Part shown: one piece after another, positions 48,217-56,450 of the stretch | Position numbering within the stretch: the stretch's first letter is position 1 | Layout: every line of letters starts with the position of its first letter | Assembly (NCBI RefSeq): GCF_000364225.2 | Contig: NZ_AQFT02000001.1 | Span: forward strand, 3,181,501-3,245,500 | Source of the DNA: Eubacterium plexicaudatum ASF492 | GTDB lineage: Bacteria > Bacillota > Clostridia > Lachnospirales > Lachnospiraceae | DNA: 64,000 nucleotides | Reading direction: 5' to 3' | Position numbers and translations under genes: made by a program | The notes under the pieces: model-generated | The model's database searches: none | What the model saw: only the letters and a program-made list of their open reading frames with translations | What the model was told of the DNA's origin: nothing

Positions 48217-48245
48217 AGTATATTCTCTTTGGTGTCACATGTCAA
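48217..48245 (-). promoter_or_regulatory. Strong promoter of the ATP-grasp operon
   Basis: On the reverse strand a perfect TTGACA (48240-48245), a 17-base spacer, and TATACT (48217-48222). Confidence 0.85.
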
Positions 48246-48305
48246 GTTTTATTATTTCTTGACAAAAAATGCAGGAGAAATTGAAAAGTAGAAAAGACAA
48301 AACGC

Positions 48306-48365
48306 AGAGCCAATGCTTGTCCCTTGGAACACGGTTCCGTCCTCAAGTATTAAAAATGCCTTCAT
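48306..48365 (-). pseudogene. carA: carA stump (first 20 codons)
   Basis: ATG with AAGGA upstream, then AFLILEDGTVFQGTSIGS, the exact style of a carbamoyl-phosphate synthase small subunit N-terminus. The sequence then turns into unrelated DNA next to the ATP-grasp promoter. The rest of carA and carB is absent. It directly follows the purF 3' part, matching a former purF-carA order. Confidence 0.75.
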
Positions 48366-48786
48366 ATATCCTTGTCCTTTCTTCTTTTCCCAAAACTGGA
48401 CATTTTCTCTCCTTGTATCTTTCGTGCACATCATTTTCTCTCTGTTATTGTTCAAATTCGCCCCGTATATCTCCGGCAGGCGGCTCTATCGGATATACGC
48501 CATTAAAACATCCTGTGCAGATCTTTTTTCCTTTCACCAGCCCTCCCAAGCGGTCTATTCCAAGATACCCAAGACTGTCTGCTCCGATGATTTTGCATAT
48601 GTCGTCAATCCTTCGGTTATAAGCGATCAGCTGCTCTCTCTGGGGAATATCTGTGCCGAAATAGCAGGACCATAAAAACGGCGGTGAACTGACACGCACA
48701 TGCACTTCCGTTGCTCCGGCATCCCGAAGCATTTTTACAATACGTTCTGAAGTCGTTCCCCGCACAATGGAATCATCAATCATAAT

Positions 48787-50494
48787 CCTTAATCCGTGAA
48801 GTTTAATTATTGTTTCATGCTATAATCGCCCTGTTTGTGCGGTCTGCCGATATTTTTTGAGATAAAATAATATCACCCATTTGGTGATATTTTCTGATAC
48901 AATACTCCATAAGAAAACTATGGAGGCAGTCATCATGAAAAAGATAAAAATTGAGTTTACCAATGAGCGGATCATCCCAGCCAGCGGCCTTGCAGTTGTC
49001 GGCGCCATTCTCGGCAAATGCGACTTCGTAAAGCGCTGCAACCGTATGGATGTAACCCCAAACCGTTCCCAGCACCAGATCAAGAACGGGGATGTCCTGC
49101 TCACTTTTATAGGACTCCTCACGATGGGAAAACCTGCTTATGAGTCTGTCCATGAGTTTGATGATGACCCGGATTTTTATAAATACGCACTTGGCATTGT
49201 CAGGAGTATCCCCTCTGAGGAAACCCTGCGCCAGCGGATGGATGACATTGGATCATCCATGCGTTCTTATATCCTTGCGGAAAACATCCGGATGCTCAAG
49301 GAAAACGGTATTGTACCGGGAAAACTTCCAAACGGCTATGTGCCGGTGGATATTGATGTCACACCATTTGATAATTCCAAGACGAAAAAGCAGGGAGTCT
49401 CCAGAACTTATAAAGGATATGACGGCTACGCACCGATCATGGCATATATTGGTACGGAAGTCTATCTGGTCAACTGTGAACTCCGGGAAGGAAAGCAGCA
49501 CTGCCAGAAGCATACCCCTGAATTTTTACGCGAGACCATCCGTATGTGCAGGGAGATCACAGATGAGCCGCTCCTGATCCGCCTGGATTCAGGCAATGAT
49601 GCCGCTGAAAATATCGGTATCCTGGTGGAAACGGGATGTCATTTCATCATAAAACGCAACCTCCGCAGGGAAAGCAAAGAGGATTGGCTGAGAATGGCCC
49701 GGGAATACAGCAAAGATATCGAAACTCCCCGGGATGGAAAGACCATTTATATTGGAAGCGACTGGAAACAGGTCTCGTATAAAACAGAGGATGGAGAAGA
49801 AAAAAACATCACCCTGCGCACCGGTTATGAGATCATAAACCGTACCATTGATAAATATGGGCAGTTCCTTTTGGAAGGCGACATTGAGGCCAATACCTGG
49901 TGGACAAACCTTGGAATGACAGACCGCGAGGTCATCGGTCTTTATCATGCCCACGGCGAATGTGAACAGTTCCACAGCGAGATCAAGACTGACATGGATG
50001 TGGAGCGGCTGCCATCCGGCAAATTTGAGACCAACGAGCTGGCACTGGAACTAACCATCCTGGCCTATAACATCCTGCGGATGATCGGACAGGAAAGCAT
50101 CGGCAGGAAGGGGACCAGGACAAAACATAAGGTCAGGCGCAGAAGGCTGCGCACGGTAATCGGGAACATGATCATGATGGCAAGTCACGTTACGGAGCAT
50201 GCCCGTCAGCTGCTGATAGGTCTTGGCCGAAGTAATATATGGCGGAATGCTTTTGCGGAGGTATACACAGCTTTCGCCGATTTTCGATTGTAAATATCGT
50301 CCTGGCAGATAACTTATGAAAAACCAAAGTGGAAGTATGCCCTTTTTTAAGGATTTCCAGTATTCTTAACTGCCATTTGGAACCAAAATCAGTCATCATA
50401 CATTAAAATACTGTCTTTGAAGGACTGTTTATTAAGAGCAAGCCAATCCGATTTGGGATTGGACTCATAAAACAACCAGTTTCACGGATTCAGG
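48787..50494 (+). mobile_element. IS1380-family insertion sequence (second, different copy)
   Basis: 1,708 bp. Ends CCTTAATCCGTGAAGTTT (48787) and, on the other strand, CCTGAATCCGTGAAACTG (50494) form imperfect inverted repeats. ATAAT target duplications lie at 48782-48786 and 50495-50499. 50294-50494 holds no further gene. Confidence 0.85.
48935..50293 (+). CDS. IS1380-family transposase
   Basis: 452 residues from MKKIKIEFTNERIIPASGLA with GGAGG eight bases upstream. DDE residues: VDIDVTPFDNSKTKKQG, LLIRLDSGNDAAEN and HGECEQFHSEIKTDMD. It differs strongly from the transposase at 28775, so it is an independent arrival. Intact. Confidence 0.85.
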   Translation: MKKIKIEFTNERIIPASGLAVVGAILGKCDFVKRCNRMDVTPNRSQHQIKNGDVLLTFIGLLTMGKPAYESVHEFDDDPDFYKYALGIVRSIPSEETLRQRMDDIGSSMRSYILAENIRMLKENGIVPGKLPNGYVPVDIDVTPFDNSKTKKQGVSRTYKGYDGYAPIMAYIGTEVYLVNCELREGKQHCQKHTPEFLRETIRMCREITDEPLLIRLDSGNDAAENIGILVETGCHFIIKRNLRRESKEDWLRMAREYSKDIETPRDGKTIYIGSDWKQVSYKTEDGEEKNITLRTGYEIINRTIDKYGQFLLEGDIEANTWWTNLGMTDREVIGLYHAHGECEQFHSEIKTDMDVERLPSGKFETNELALELTILAYNILRMIGQESIGRKGTRTKHKVRRRRLRTVIGNMIMMASHVTEHARQLLIGLGRSNIWRNAFAEVYTAFADFRL

Positions 50495-51595
50495 ATAATA
50501 ATACGTTTTCCATTTACTGCCTCTTTTAAAACATTTAATTTCACCCGGACTGCCGATTCCCTGTTGCTCTGCTTAGGTTTGATAAAGGTTCTTCCCACAT
50601 AACCGTTTTTTACAAATGCATTTCCATAGGGAATGCCTGACTGCATTGCATAGCCAAGAGCAGCTGCATTACCCGATTCTGGCACACCTACCACAAGATC
50701 TGCCTCTACATAAGAATCCATAGCCAGAAACTGTCCTGCCCGGATTCTGGAAGCATAAACAGATACCCCATCAATATAGCTGTCCGGTCTTGCAAAATAA
50801 ATATATTCAAAAATACATCTGGCCTCTTTTTCCTGTGAAATACAAAGGGAGGTATCCGAATGAATCGTTCCATCTTTTGATATAGTGACTACTTCACCGG
50901 AAAGTACATCTCTAACAAATTCCGCATCAATCGTCTCCAGGGCACAAGTCTCTGATGTAATAATATAAGCATGATCCCGCTTTCCAATACATAACGGTTT
51001 AAATCCGAAGGGATCTCTGGCTCCGATGAGCTTTCTCGGACTCATGACTATCAGAGAATAGGCTCCTTTTAACTTTCTACAGGCACGAAGGACTGCATCT
51101 TCTACCCTATCAGTATTCAGACGTTCTCTGGCTATGTGATATGCGATTACTTCCGAATCTATCGTTGTCTGAAAAATAGTTCCTGTATATTCCAGATCAT
51201 GCCGAAGCTCATTGGCATTGATCAGATTACCGTTGTGCACCAGTCCCAGAGTTCCTTTTACATAGTTTAAAATAAGAGGCTGAGCATTTTCTCTTACAGA
51301 TGCTCCTGCCGTGGAATACCGGACATGTCCCACTCCGATATTGCCCTTCATCTGCTCCAGCGTCTCTTTAGTAAAGACCTCATGCACCAGTCCCATGTCT
51401 TTGTGGGTTGAGACTTTCCTCTTTGGTCCCTTTGTGTCACTGACTGTAATACCACAGCTCTCCTGCCCTCTATGCTGTAAGGCAAATAAGCCATAATAGA
51501 CAGAAGATGCCACATCTTTTCCGCTTAAATCATACATACCAAATACACCGCATTCTTCATGTAGCCCGGCAGAAAGCATTTCACAATCCGATATT

Positions 51596-51701
51596 TTATT
51601 GTTCATTCATCTTCCTCCAACCTAATCCTTTGCGCTTTGCATAATATCCATTTGCAAGATGTAGAGGCGTCGCTGCATTGTGCCCTGTTACACGGTATTT
51701 C
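51596..51701 (-). pseudogene. 3' end of the gene formerly upstream of purF
   Basis: An open frame on the reverse strand enters from the IS66 end at 51701 and reads YRVTGHNAATPLHLANGYYA, KRKGLGWRKMNEQ, stop, overlapping the purF start. The protein is not recognised. Its 5' portion is cut off by the IS66 element. Confidence 0.4.
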
Positions 51702-51990
51702 GTAAGCGATGAATAACCTGCCGTCCCACAAGAACAGGATTTTGCCCTATAATGATAGCAACTTGGAGCGAATATCTACATCAGTTCTTGATCAAGCAGT
51801 CCGGCAGCCATCTGTCTGGCATCCGCTGCTGCTATCAGTGTAGCCCAGCAAATTAAAGTTCCTATCTCCCGCACAAAAACGTCAAATTATAATCTCAATT
51901 TTTATACACTGTCTATAAAAGTGTGCTACAGGAGGCGGCACGTTTTCCTCTTGACCATCCCATGTCATTCCGATATAGTTTTTATGGAAC

Positions 51991-52034
51991 AAAAAAAGAG
52001 AAAGAACAGCCCCTTCCACAGTTCGTTCTTTCTC
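51991..52034 (-). terminator. Terminator inside the transposon left end
   Basis: GAGAAAGAAC and GTTCTTTCTC around a 17-base loop; on the reverse strand followed by TTTTTTT. It would stop leftward transcription leaving or entering the transposon. Confidence 0.75.
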
Positions 52035-52107
52035 TCGCATACCAGTGTGCCTGCCTTATACGGGATCATGTCCCTCTCATGAGGATCCGGCACCACCGAC
52101 ATATATT

Positions 52108-52701
52108 ATGATAAGAGAAAATTCCCTGTTTTGCAAGCTGGTTCGTATAAAAAGTTCATCAAAGATCCTGTTCGATTCCTTTATGGCCGGATTCCGTTCG
52201 GAACTGCAGACCTGTCCCTGCTGTGGGGGAAAGGGATCCTGCCGCATCCATGCCTACTATGACCGCTCCCTGGTGGACTTTATAGGCGGCACCCAGGTCC
52301 GCCACAGCCTCTGCATCATGCGCCTTATCTGTACCTGTGGCCATACCCATGCCATCCTCCCGGACTTCATCATTCCCTACTCCGGCTACGGCCTGTTCTT
52401 CCTTCTACGTGTCCTGGCGGAGTATTTCCTGCGCCTTTCCACTGTGGAAAGGCTATGCGAACGCTTCGGCATCACCCTTTCCCAGCTGCGCCGGTGGCTG
52501 CAGCTCTTTCGGGTGCAGAAGGAAGATTGGCTCGGCGTGCTTTCCTCCATGGAGGTTTCCGGCCTTTCCTTCCTTAAGTCCCTGCTCACGCAGCCGGCTT
52601 ATTCGGATTTCGCCTCCGCCTTTGTCCGCCGTTTTACAAAGTCCTTCCTCCAGTCCCATAAAAATCCGGCGCCTTACTGCCAACAGGTGTTCGGCCCATG
52701 A
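52108..52701 (+). CDS. DUF6431-like zinc-ribbon/HTH protein of the transposon
   Basis: 197 residues. A zinc-ribbon-like Cys cluster (C36-P-C38-C39, C45; then C75-T-C77 with H79 and H81) is followed by a helical part. That part includes SYFLRLSTVERLC-type helices and an HTH-like ERFGITLSQLRRWLQLF near 120-140. It resembles proteins named DUF6431 in Lachnospiraceae. In Tn7-like systems a zinc-finger/HTH protein (TniQ/TnsD) selects the target; this could be an analogue, which is inference. No good ribosome binding site before the ATG. Confidence 0.65.
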   Translation: MIRENSLFCKLVRIKSSSKILFDSFMAGFRSELQTCPCCGGKGSCRIHAYYDRSLVDFIGGTQVRHSLCIMRLICTCGHTHAILPDFIIPYSGYGLFFLLRVLAEYFLRLSTVERLCERFGITLSQLRRWLQLFRVQKEDWLGVLSSMEVSGLSFLKSLLTQPAYSDFASAFVRRFTKSFLQSHKNPAPYCQQVFGP

Positions 52702-52791
52702 ACTGTTTTCCTCCAACCACACGCCATGGGCATGGCTTTCCTCCCGTTTCTGCCCCATAATGGGGGAAAACCACTTAAGGAGGACATTTCT

Positions 52792-54059
52792 ATGGACAAC
52801 AATCAAAAAAACTTTCAGACGCAGCCGCCATGGCGCAGTTCCGCCTCGCTCTCATAGCGCCGGTCATCCATGGCCTTTATCCCGATGCGTCCAGGAACGC
52901 CTATTACCAGAGAGTCACGGAAAAGCCCCTCGCCCTGCCTGACGGCTCCGTGTTCCAGTACAGCCCCAAGACCCTCAGCAAATGGGTGTCCCTCTACCAG
53001 AACGGCGGCATCGACGCCCTCATGCCGCAGGAGCGTTCCGATAAGGGCTCCACACGGGTACTCCCAGACACGGCCATCGAGGAGATCTACCGCCTCAAGG
53101 AGGCCTTCCCACGGCTGAACGCTACACAGATCCACCGGCACCTCGTTGAAGAAGCCTTCATCCCTGCCACAGTCAGCGTCTGCGCCGTCCAGCGCTTCGT
53201 CAGGAAACATGACCTGAAATCGGCACGCAACCCCGGCATGCGGGACAGGAAGGCATTTGAAGAAGATGCCTTTGGGAAGATGTGGCAGGCCGATACCTGT
53301 TACCTGCCTTTTATCACGGAGGACGGACGGCGCAGGAGAGTCTACTGCATTATGATTATTGATGACCATTCCCGTTTTCTGGTGGGCGGCGGCCTCTTCT
53401 ATAACGATAATGCCTATAACTTCCAGAAGGTGTTGAGGGATGCCGTGGCCGCCCATGGAATCCCGGCGAAGCTCTATGTCGACAACGGATGCAGCTATTC
53501 AAATGAGCAGCTCTCCCTCATCTGCGGCTCCATCGGGACGGTCCTTTTGCATACAAAAATTCGTGACGGCGCTTCCAAGGCTAAGATAGAACGCCAGTTC
53601 AGGACGCTGAAAGAAACCTGGCTCTATACACTGGACATGGATTCCATCACCTCGCTGGCGCAGTTTAACGGGCTGCTTAAGGACTATATGCGCACCTACA
53701 ATACGTCTGTCCATTCCGGTATTGGCACCACGCCCATGCAACGCTACCAGCAGACACGCTCCTCCATCCGAAGCCCTAAGTCCAGGGAGTGGCTGGAGGA
53801 ATGTTTCCTGAACCGCATCACCAGGAAGGTGAACAAGGACTCTACCGTCTCCATCGACAAGGTGTCCTATGACGTTCCCATGCAGTTCATTTCTTCAAAA
53901 GTGGAGATCCGTTTCCTGCCGGACGACATGTCCTCCGCCTTCATCCTTTGTGAGGGGGCGCATTACCCCATCCGGCCTACGGATAAGAACGAGAACTGCA
54001 GGACGAAACGCAACAACACGCCCTCCATCGATTATTCAAGGATCGGGGGTGAGGTCTGA
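52792..54059 (+). CDS. Mu/TniA-type DDE transposase, one-base deletion
   Basis: About 422 residues after repair. The start is MDNNQKNFQTQ with AGGAGG eight bases upstream; one G is missing near 52827 (GCCGCC), and the rest continues AMAQFRLALIAPVIHG. HTH segment (YSPKTLSKWVSLYQNGGIDALMP), rve catalytic core (MWQADTCYLPF, LYVDNGCSY, SKAKIERQFRTLKE; D, D, E) and a C-terminal Mu-C barrel (STVSIDKVSYDVPMQF). Its stop overlaps the start of the ATPase gene by one base. Confidence 0.8.
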
Positions 54060-54865
54060 TGTTCCGTTCCTACTATGGGCTTTCCTTCAATCCCTTTGAC
54101 AAACAGAACGCAAGAGAAAAGGACCGGTTCCTCTCAAAGGACATCTCCGAGATGACGTCCCGCCTGGACTACTTAAAGGACACAAGGGGTATAGGACTCT
54201 TTACCGCACGCCCCGGCATGGGCAAATCCTTCGCCCTGCGCTGCTTTGCAAAGAACCTCAATCCAAACCTCTACCACATGGAGTACATCTGCCTCTCCAC
54301 CGTCAGCGTCATGGAATTCTACCGCCAGCTCTGCTCTGTCCTGGGGCTAGAGCCAAGGGGCGGCAAGCCTGGGATGTTCCGCGCCGTACAGGAGCAGATC
54401 CTCTACCTTTACAAGGACAAGAAGCAGCCCCTCCTCCTGGCCGTCGATGAGGCACAATACCTCTCTACCGGCATCCTGGAGGACATCAAGATGCTCATGA
54501 ACTATGGGTATGACTCCCTGAACTGCTTCACGCTCATCCTCTGCGGCGAGCCCCACCTGAACAGCACCCTGAAAAAGCCCGTCCATGAGGCCCTGCGCCA
54601 GAGGATCACAGTGCACTACAACTTTTCCGGGCTCTCAGACTCCGAAGTGGCGCAGTACATCCTCCACAAGATCGCCTGTGCCGGAGGCGCAGCCTCCATC
54701 ATCGACCAGGCGGCGCTTTCTGCCGTCCACAGTCACTCCCAGGGGAGCCCCCGCCTGGTGGACAACCTGATGACCGACGCGCTGACTCTAGGGGCACAGA
54801 TGGACAAGAAAGTGATCGATACGGATGTCATCCTGGCTTCTGTCAGCAGCCAGAATCTCGGATAG
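54059..54865 (+). CDS. TniB/ExeA-like AAA+ ATPase of the transposon
   Basis: 268 residues starting MFRSYYGLSFNPFDKQ, the ExeA/TniB style. Walker A ARPGMGKSF (Lys56), Walker B LLLAVDEAQ (about 126-132), sensor region TLILCGEPHLNSTL, and the arginine region LRQRITVHYNFSGLSDSEVAQYI. In Mu, Tn7 and Tn5053 relatives this protein binds target DNA and activates the transposase. It is not of the IS21 IstB form. Confidence 0.8.
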   Translation: MFRSYYGLSFNPFDKQNAREKDRFLSKDISEMTSRLDYLKDTRGIGLFTARPGMGKSFALRCFAKNLNPNLYHMEYICLSTVSVMEFYRQLCSVLGLEPRGGKPGMFRAVQEQILYLYKDKKQPLLLAVDEAQYLSTGILEDIKMLMNYGYDSLNCFTLILCGEPHLNSTLKKPVHEALRQRITVHYNFSGLSDSEVAQYILHKIACAGGAASIIDQAALSAVHSHSQGSPRLVDNLMTDALTLGAQMDKKVIDTDVILASVSSQNLG

Positions 54866-54877
54866 GAGGAATGGAAC

Positions 54878-55201
54878 ATGAATTATACCTGTATCCTGAA
54901 AAGCGGTTCCCGCAAGGAGACCTGGACGGGGCAGATCATCCTGCTGAGCACGGGGAACGGATGGTATGAAGCTGAGATCAATGGGCGGGGGACTTACTTC
55001 CACATCCTCGCCGGACGGCATAAATATGGGAACTACCTGTGCATCCCTAACCATGATGTAGGGTGCGAGCTCTCCGATTTCTCCGATATCTTTTGGAATG
55101 AAGAAAGGATCGGCTCCCTGATGCGGAAGGTGGATGCAGTGACTGTCGCCACCGGCCTGGTTCATCTTCCTGTTCTGGCCGACAAGCAGGAGAAAAACTA
55201 A
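54878..55201 (+). CDS. Small beta-rich protein of the transposon
   Basis: 107 residues (YTCILKSGSRKETWTGQIIL, GNGWYEAEINGRGTYFHILAG, then HKYGNYLCIPNHDVGCEL and a helical end). AGGAGG precedes the ATG by a few bases and it follows the ATPase after 12 bases. No family recognised with confidence. As a fourth co-oriented gene inside the ends it may be a transposition accessory. Confidence 0.6.
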   Translation: MNYTCILKSGSRKETWTGQIILLSTGNGWYEAEINGRGTYFHILAGRHKYGNYLCIPNHDVGCELSDFSDIFWNEERIGSLMRKVDAVTVATGLVHLPVLADKQEKN

Positions 55202-55429
55202 ATTTTTCATATGGGCCGTGTGTCTCATGATGGGATCCATGGCCTTTTGCATTTCAGGCGGAAAAACAATACCGACAACAACGTGCAGCATTTTTGACAG
55301 GACTATGCATTTGCAGACAGCACTGCGCAGTCAATAGGATAAATGTCGGAAAAATAATTCGCTGTTTGCGTTTCCATCAATTTGCCGTCCGACACTATCA
55401 GCTCCAAATAACTATCAGGAGATGATGCT

Positions 55430-55816
55430 ATGTCAAAGAAAATACGCAGTGACCAGGAATGGCTGGAGCTAATCCAGGAGTGCCGCGCCAGCGGCCTGTC
55501 TGTCAAAAACTGGTGCCAGACACGTTCTATATCCATAAAAACATTTTATAATAAAGCCGCAGATTTAAGAAAAAAATCCTGTGGCATACCAGGATCACAG
55601 ACAGCTGCTTCTGGGCAGAAACACGAAGTGGTTCCTCTGGAAATGGCTGCTGATCCGGTGCTTTATCCACAGGATCCCGCCGGTGGTGCAATGCAGGTCC
55701 CGTCTGCCCGTGTTGTTGTCACAGTCAGGATATCCGGATACCGTGTTGAAATCTTAGAAGGCGCTTCAGAAGACATCATTCGCAATACGCTTCTGGCGCT
55801 GAGATCTCTGTGTTAG
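55430..55816 (+). CDS. tnpA: IS66 TnpA (Orf1)
   Basis: 128 residues: RSDQEWLELIQECRASGLSVKNWCQTRSISIKTFYNKAADLR is the small HTH protein of IS66 elements, with a variable C-terminal half. AGGAG precedes the ATG. It overlaps tnpB by seven bases. Confidence 0.85.
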   Translation: MSKKIRSDQEWLELIQECRASGLSVKNWCQTRSISIKTFYNKAADLRKKSCGIPGSQTAASGQKHEVVPLEMAADPVLYPQDPAGGAMQVPSARVVVTVRISGYRVEILEGASEDIIRNTLLALRSLC

Positions 55817-56163
55817 GCGCATTGTCCGGTGATACAAAAGTTTATATCGTCACCGGGCGCACGGATATGCGGCGCAGCTTCGACGGCCTTATGGCCCTTA
55901 TCCGCGACACTTACCAGATGGATCCTTATGCAGATGCACTGTACCTGTTCTGCGGCAGAAAAAGAAATACGCTCAAGGCTCTGTACTTTGACCAGACGGG
56001 ATTTGTGCTCTGCACGAAACGGCTGGATAATGGAAAGTTCCAGTGGCCGCGCGATGCGAAAGAAGTCAGGCTGCTCACCCGCCAGCAGCTGCGCTGGCTT
56101 CCGGAAGGACTCTCCATCTGCCAGCCGAATGCAGTGCAGCCTTCCGGCAGGAAAGATTTCTGA
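55810..56163 (+). CDS. tnpB: IS66 TnpB (Orf2)
   Basis: 117 residues from a GTG start: DTKVYIVTGRTDMRRSFDGLMALI, then LYLFCGRKRNTLKALYFDQTGFVLCTKRLDNGKFQWP, the IS66 Orf2 signature. Normal length. Confidence 0.9.
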   Translation: MLGALSGDTKVYIVTGRTDMRRSFDGLMALIRDTYQMDPYADALYLFCGRKRNTLKALYFDQTGFVLCTKRLDNGKFQWPRDAKEVRLLTRQQLRWLPEGLSICQPNAVQPSGRKDF

Positions 56164-56450
56164 CCTTTTGTGCATTATGATGAAATTTAAAAATTTATTT
56201 TCCGGCGGCTGGCGCCGTTTTTGAAAGTTATCCACGCTGCCGGATTTTTTCGGGCGGGCTGTCCGCATATGCCGCTGCCCTGCCCTCGGAATACTGTGGA
56301 CAAACTGCCTTAAAAACAGCATTTAGAAGTTTTTTTCACCATTTTCCAATCCGTCAAACTGCCTATCATGCAGTTATGGACGGTTTGATTTCACCCCCGC
56401 ATTTCTTTATAATTTATAATATAAGCAGAAAGAAATACGGAGGGGCGCAT

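Larger units (their letters stand above)
48445..51606 (-). pseudogene. purF: purF, amidophosphoribosyltransferase, interrupted by IS1380
   Basis: The 5' part (50495-51606) has the Ntn nucleophile Cys (HEECGVFGMYD), QHRGQESCG, GHVRYSTAG, FGFKPLCIG and the PRT domain up to VNGKRII. The 3' part (48445-48786) resumes exactly with MIDDSIVRGTTSERIVKML, the PRPP loop, and ends in SPPFLWSCYFGTDIPQREQL... It would make phosphoribosylamine, the first purine step. The IS lies between, flanked by ATAAT on both sides; excising it restores IIMIDD in frame. GGAGG precedes the start at 51606. As it stands the enzyme lacks its PRPP-binding loop. Confidence 0.9.
51839..55394 (+). mobile_element. Mu/Tn7-like transposon with DUF6431-type gene, 3.56 kb
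   Basis: Ends TGTAGCCCAGCAAATTAAAG (51839, left) and TGTCGGACGGCAAATTGATG (complement of the right end at 55394) share 14 of 20 bases and give TGT...ACA termini. CTATCAG is duplicated outside both ends (51832-51838 and 55395-55401). Extra CAAATT-type repeats lie inside each end, as expected for multi-site transposase binding. Four genes run rightward: zinc/HTH protein, DDE transposase, AAA ATPase, small protein. 55202-55394 is non-coding right end. Confidence 0.8.

Noticed and set aside
52815..53456. Long leftward open frame opposite the DDE transposase
   Set aside because: It is the mirror of a GC-rich coding sequence and shows no protein motif.
54059..54865. Classifying the transposon as IS21 (IstA/IstB)
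   Set aside because: The ATPase starts with the YYGLSFNPF form and has the GEPHLNSTL segment of ExeA/TniB proteins, not the IstB pattern.
55344..55394. TGTCGGA...TCCGACA palindromic segment as a separate small element
   Set aside because: Its outer right arm is the right end of the transposon, supported by the CTATCAG duplication; the inner TGTCGGA is better read as a second transposase-binding repeat.
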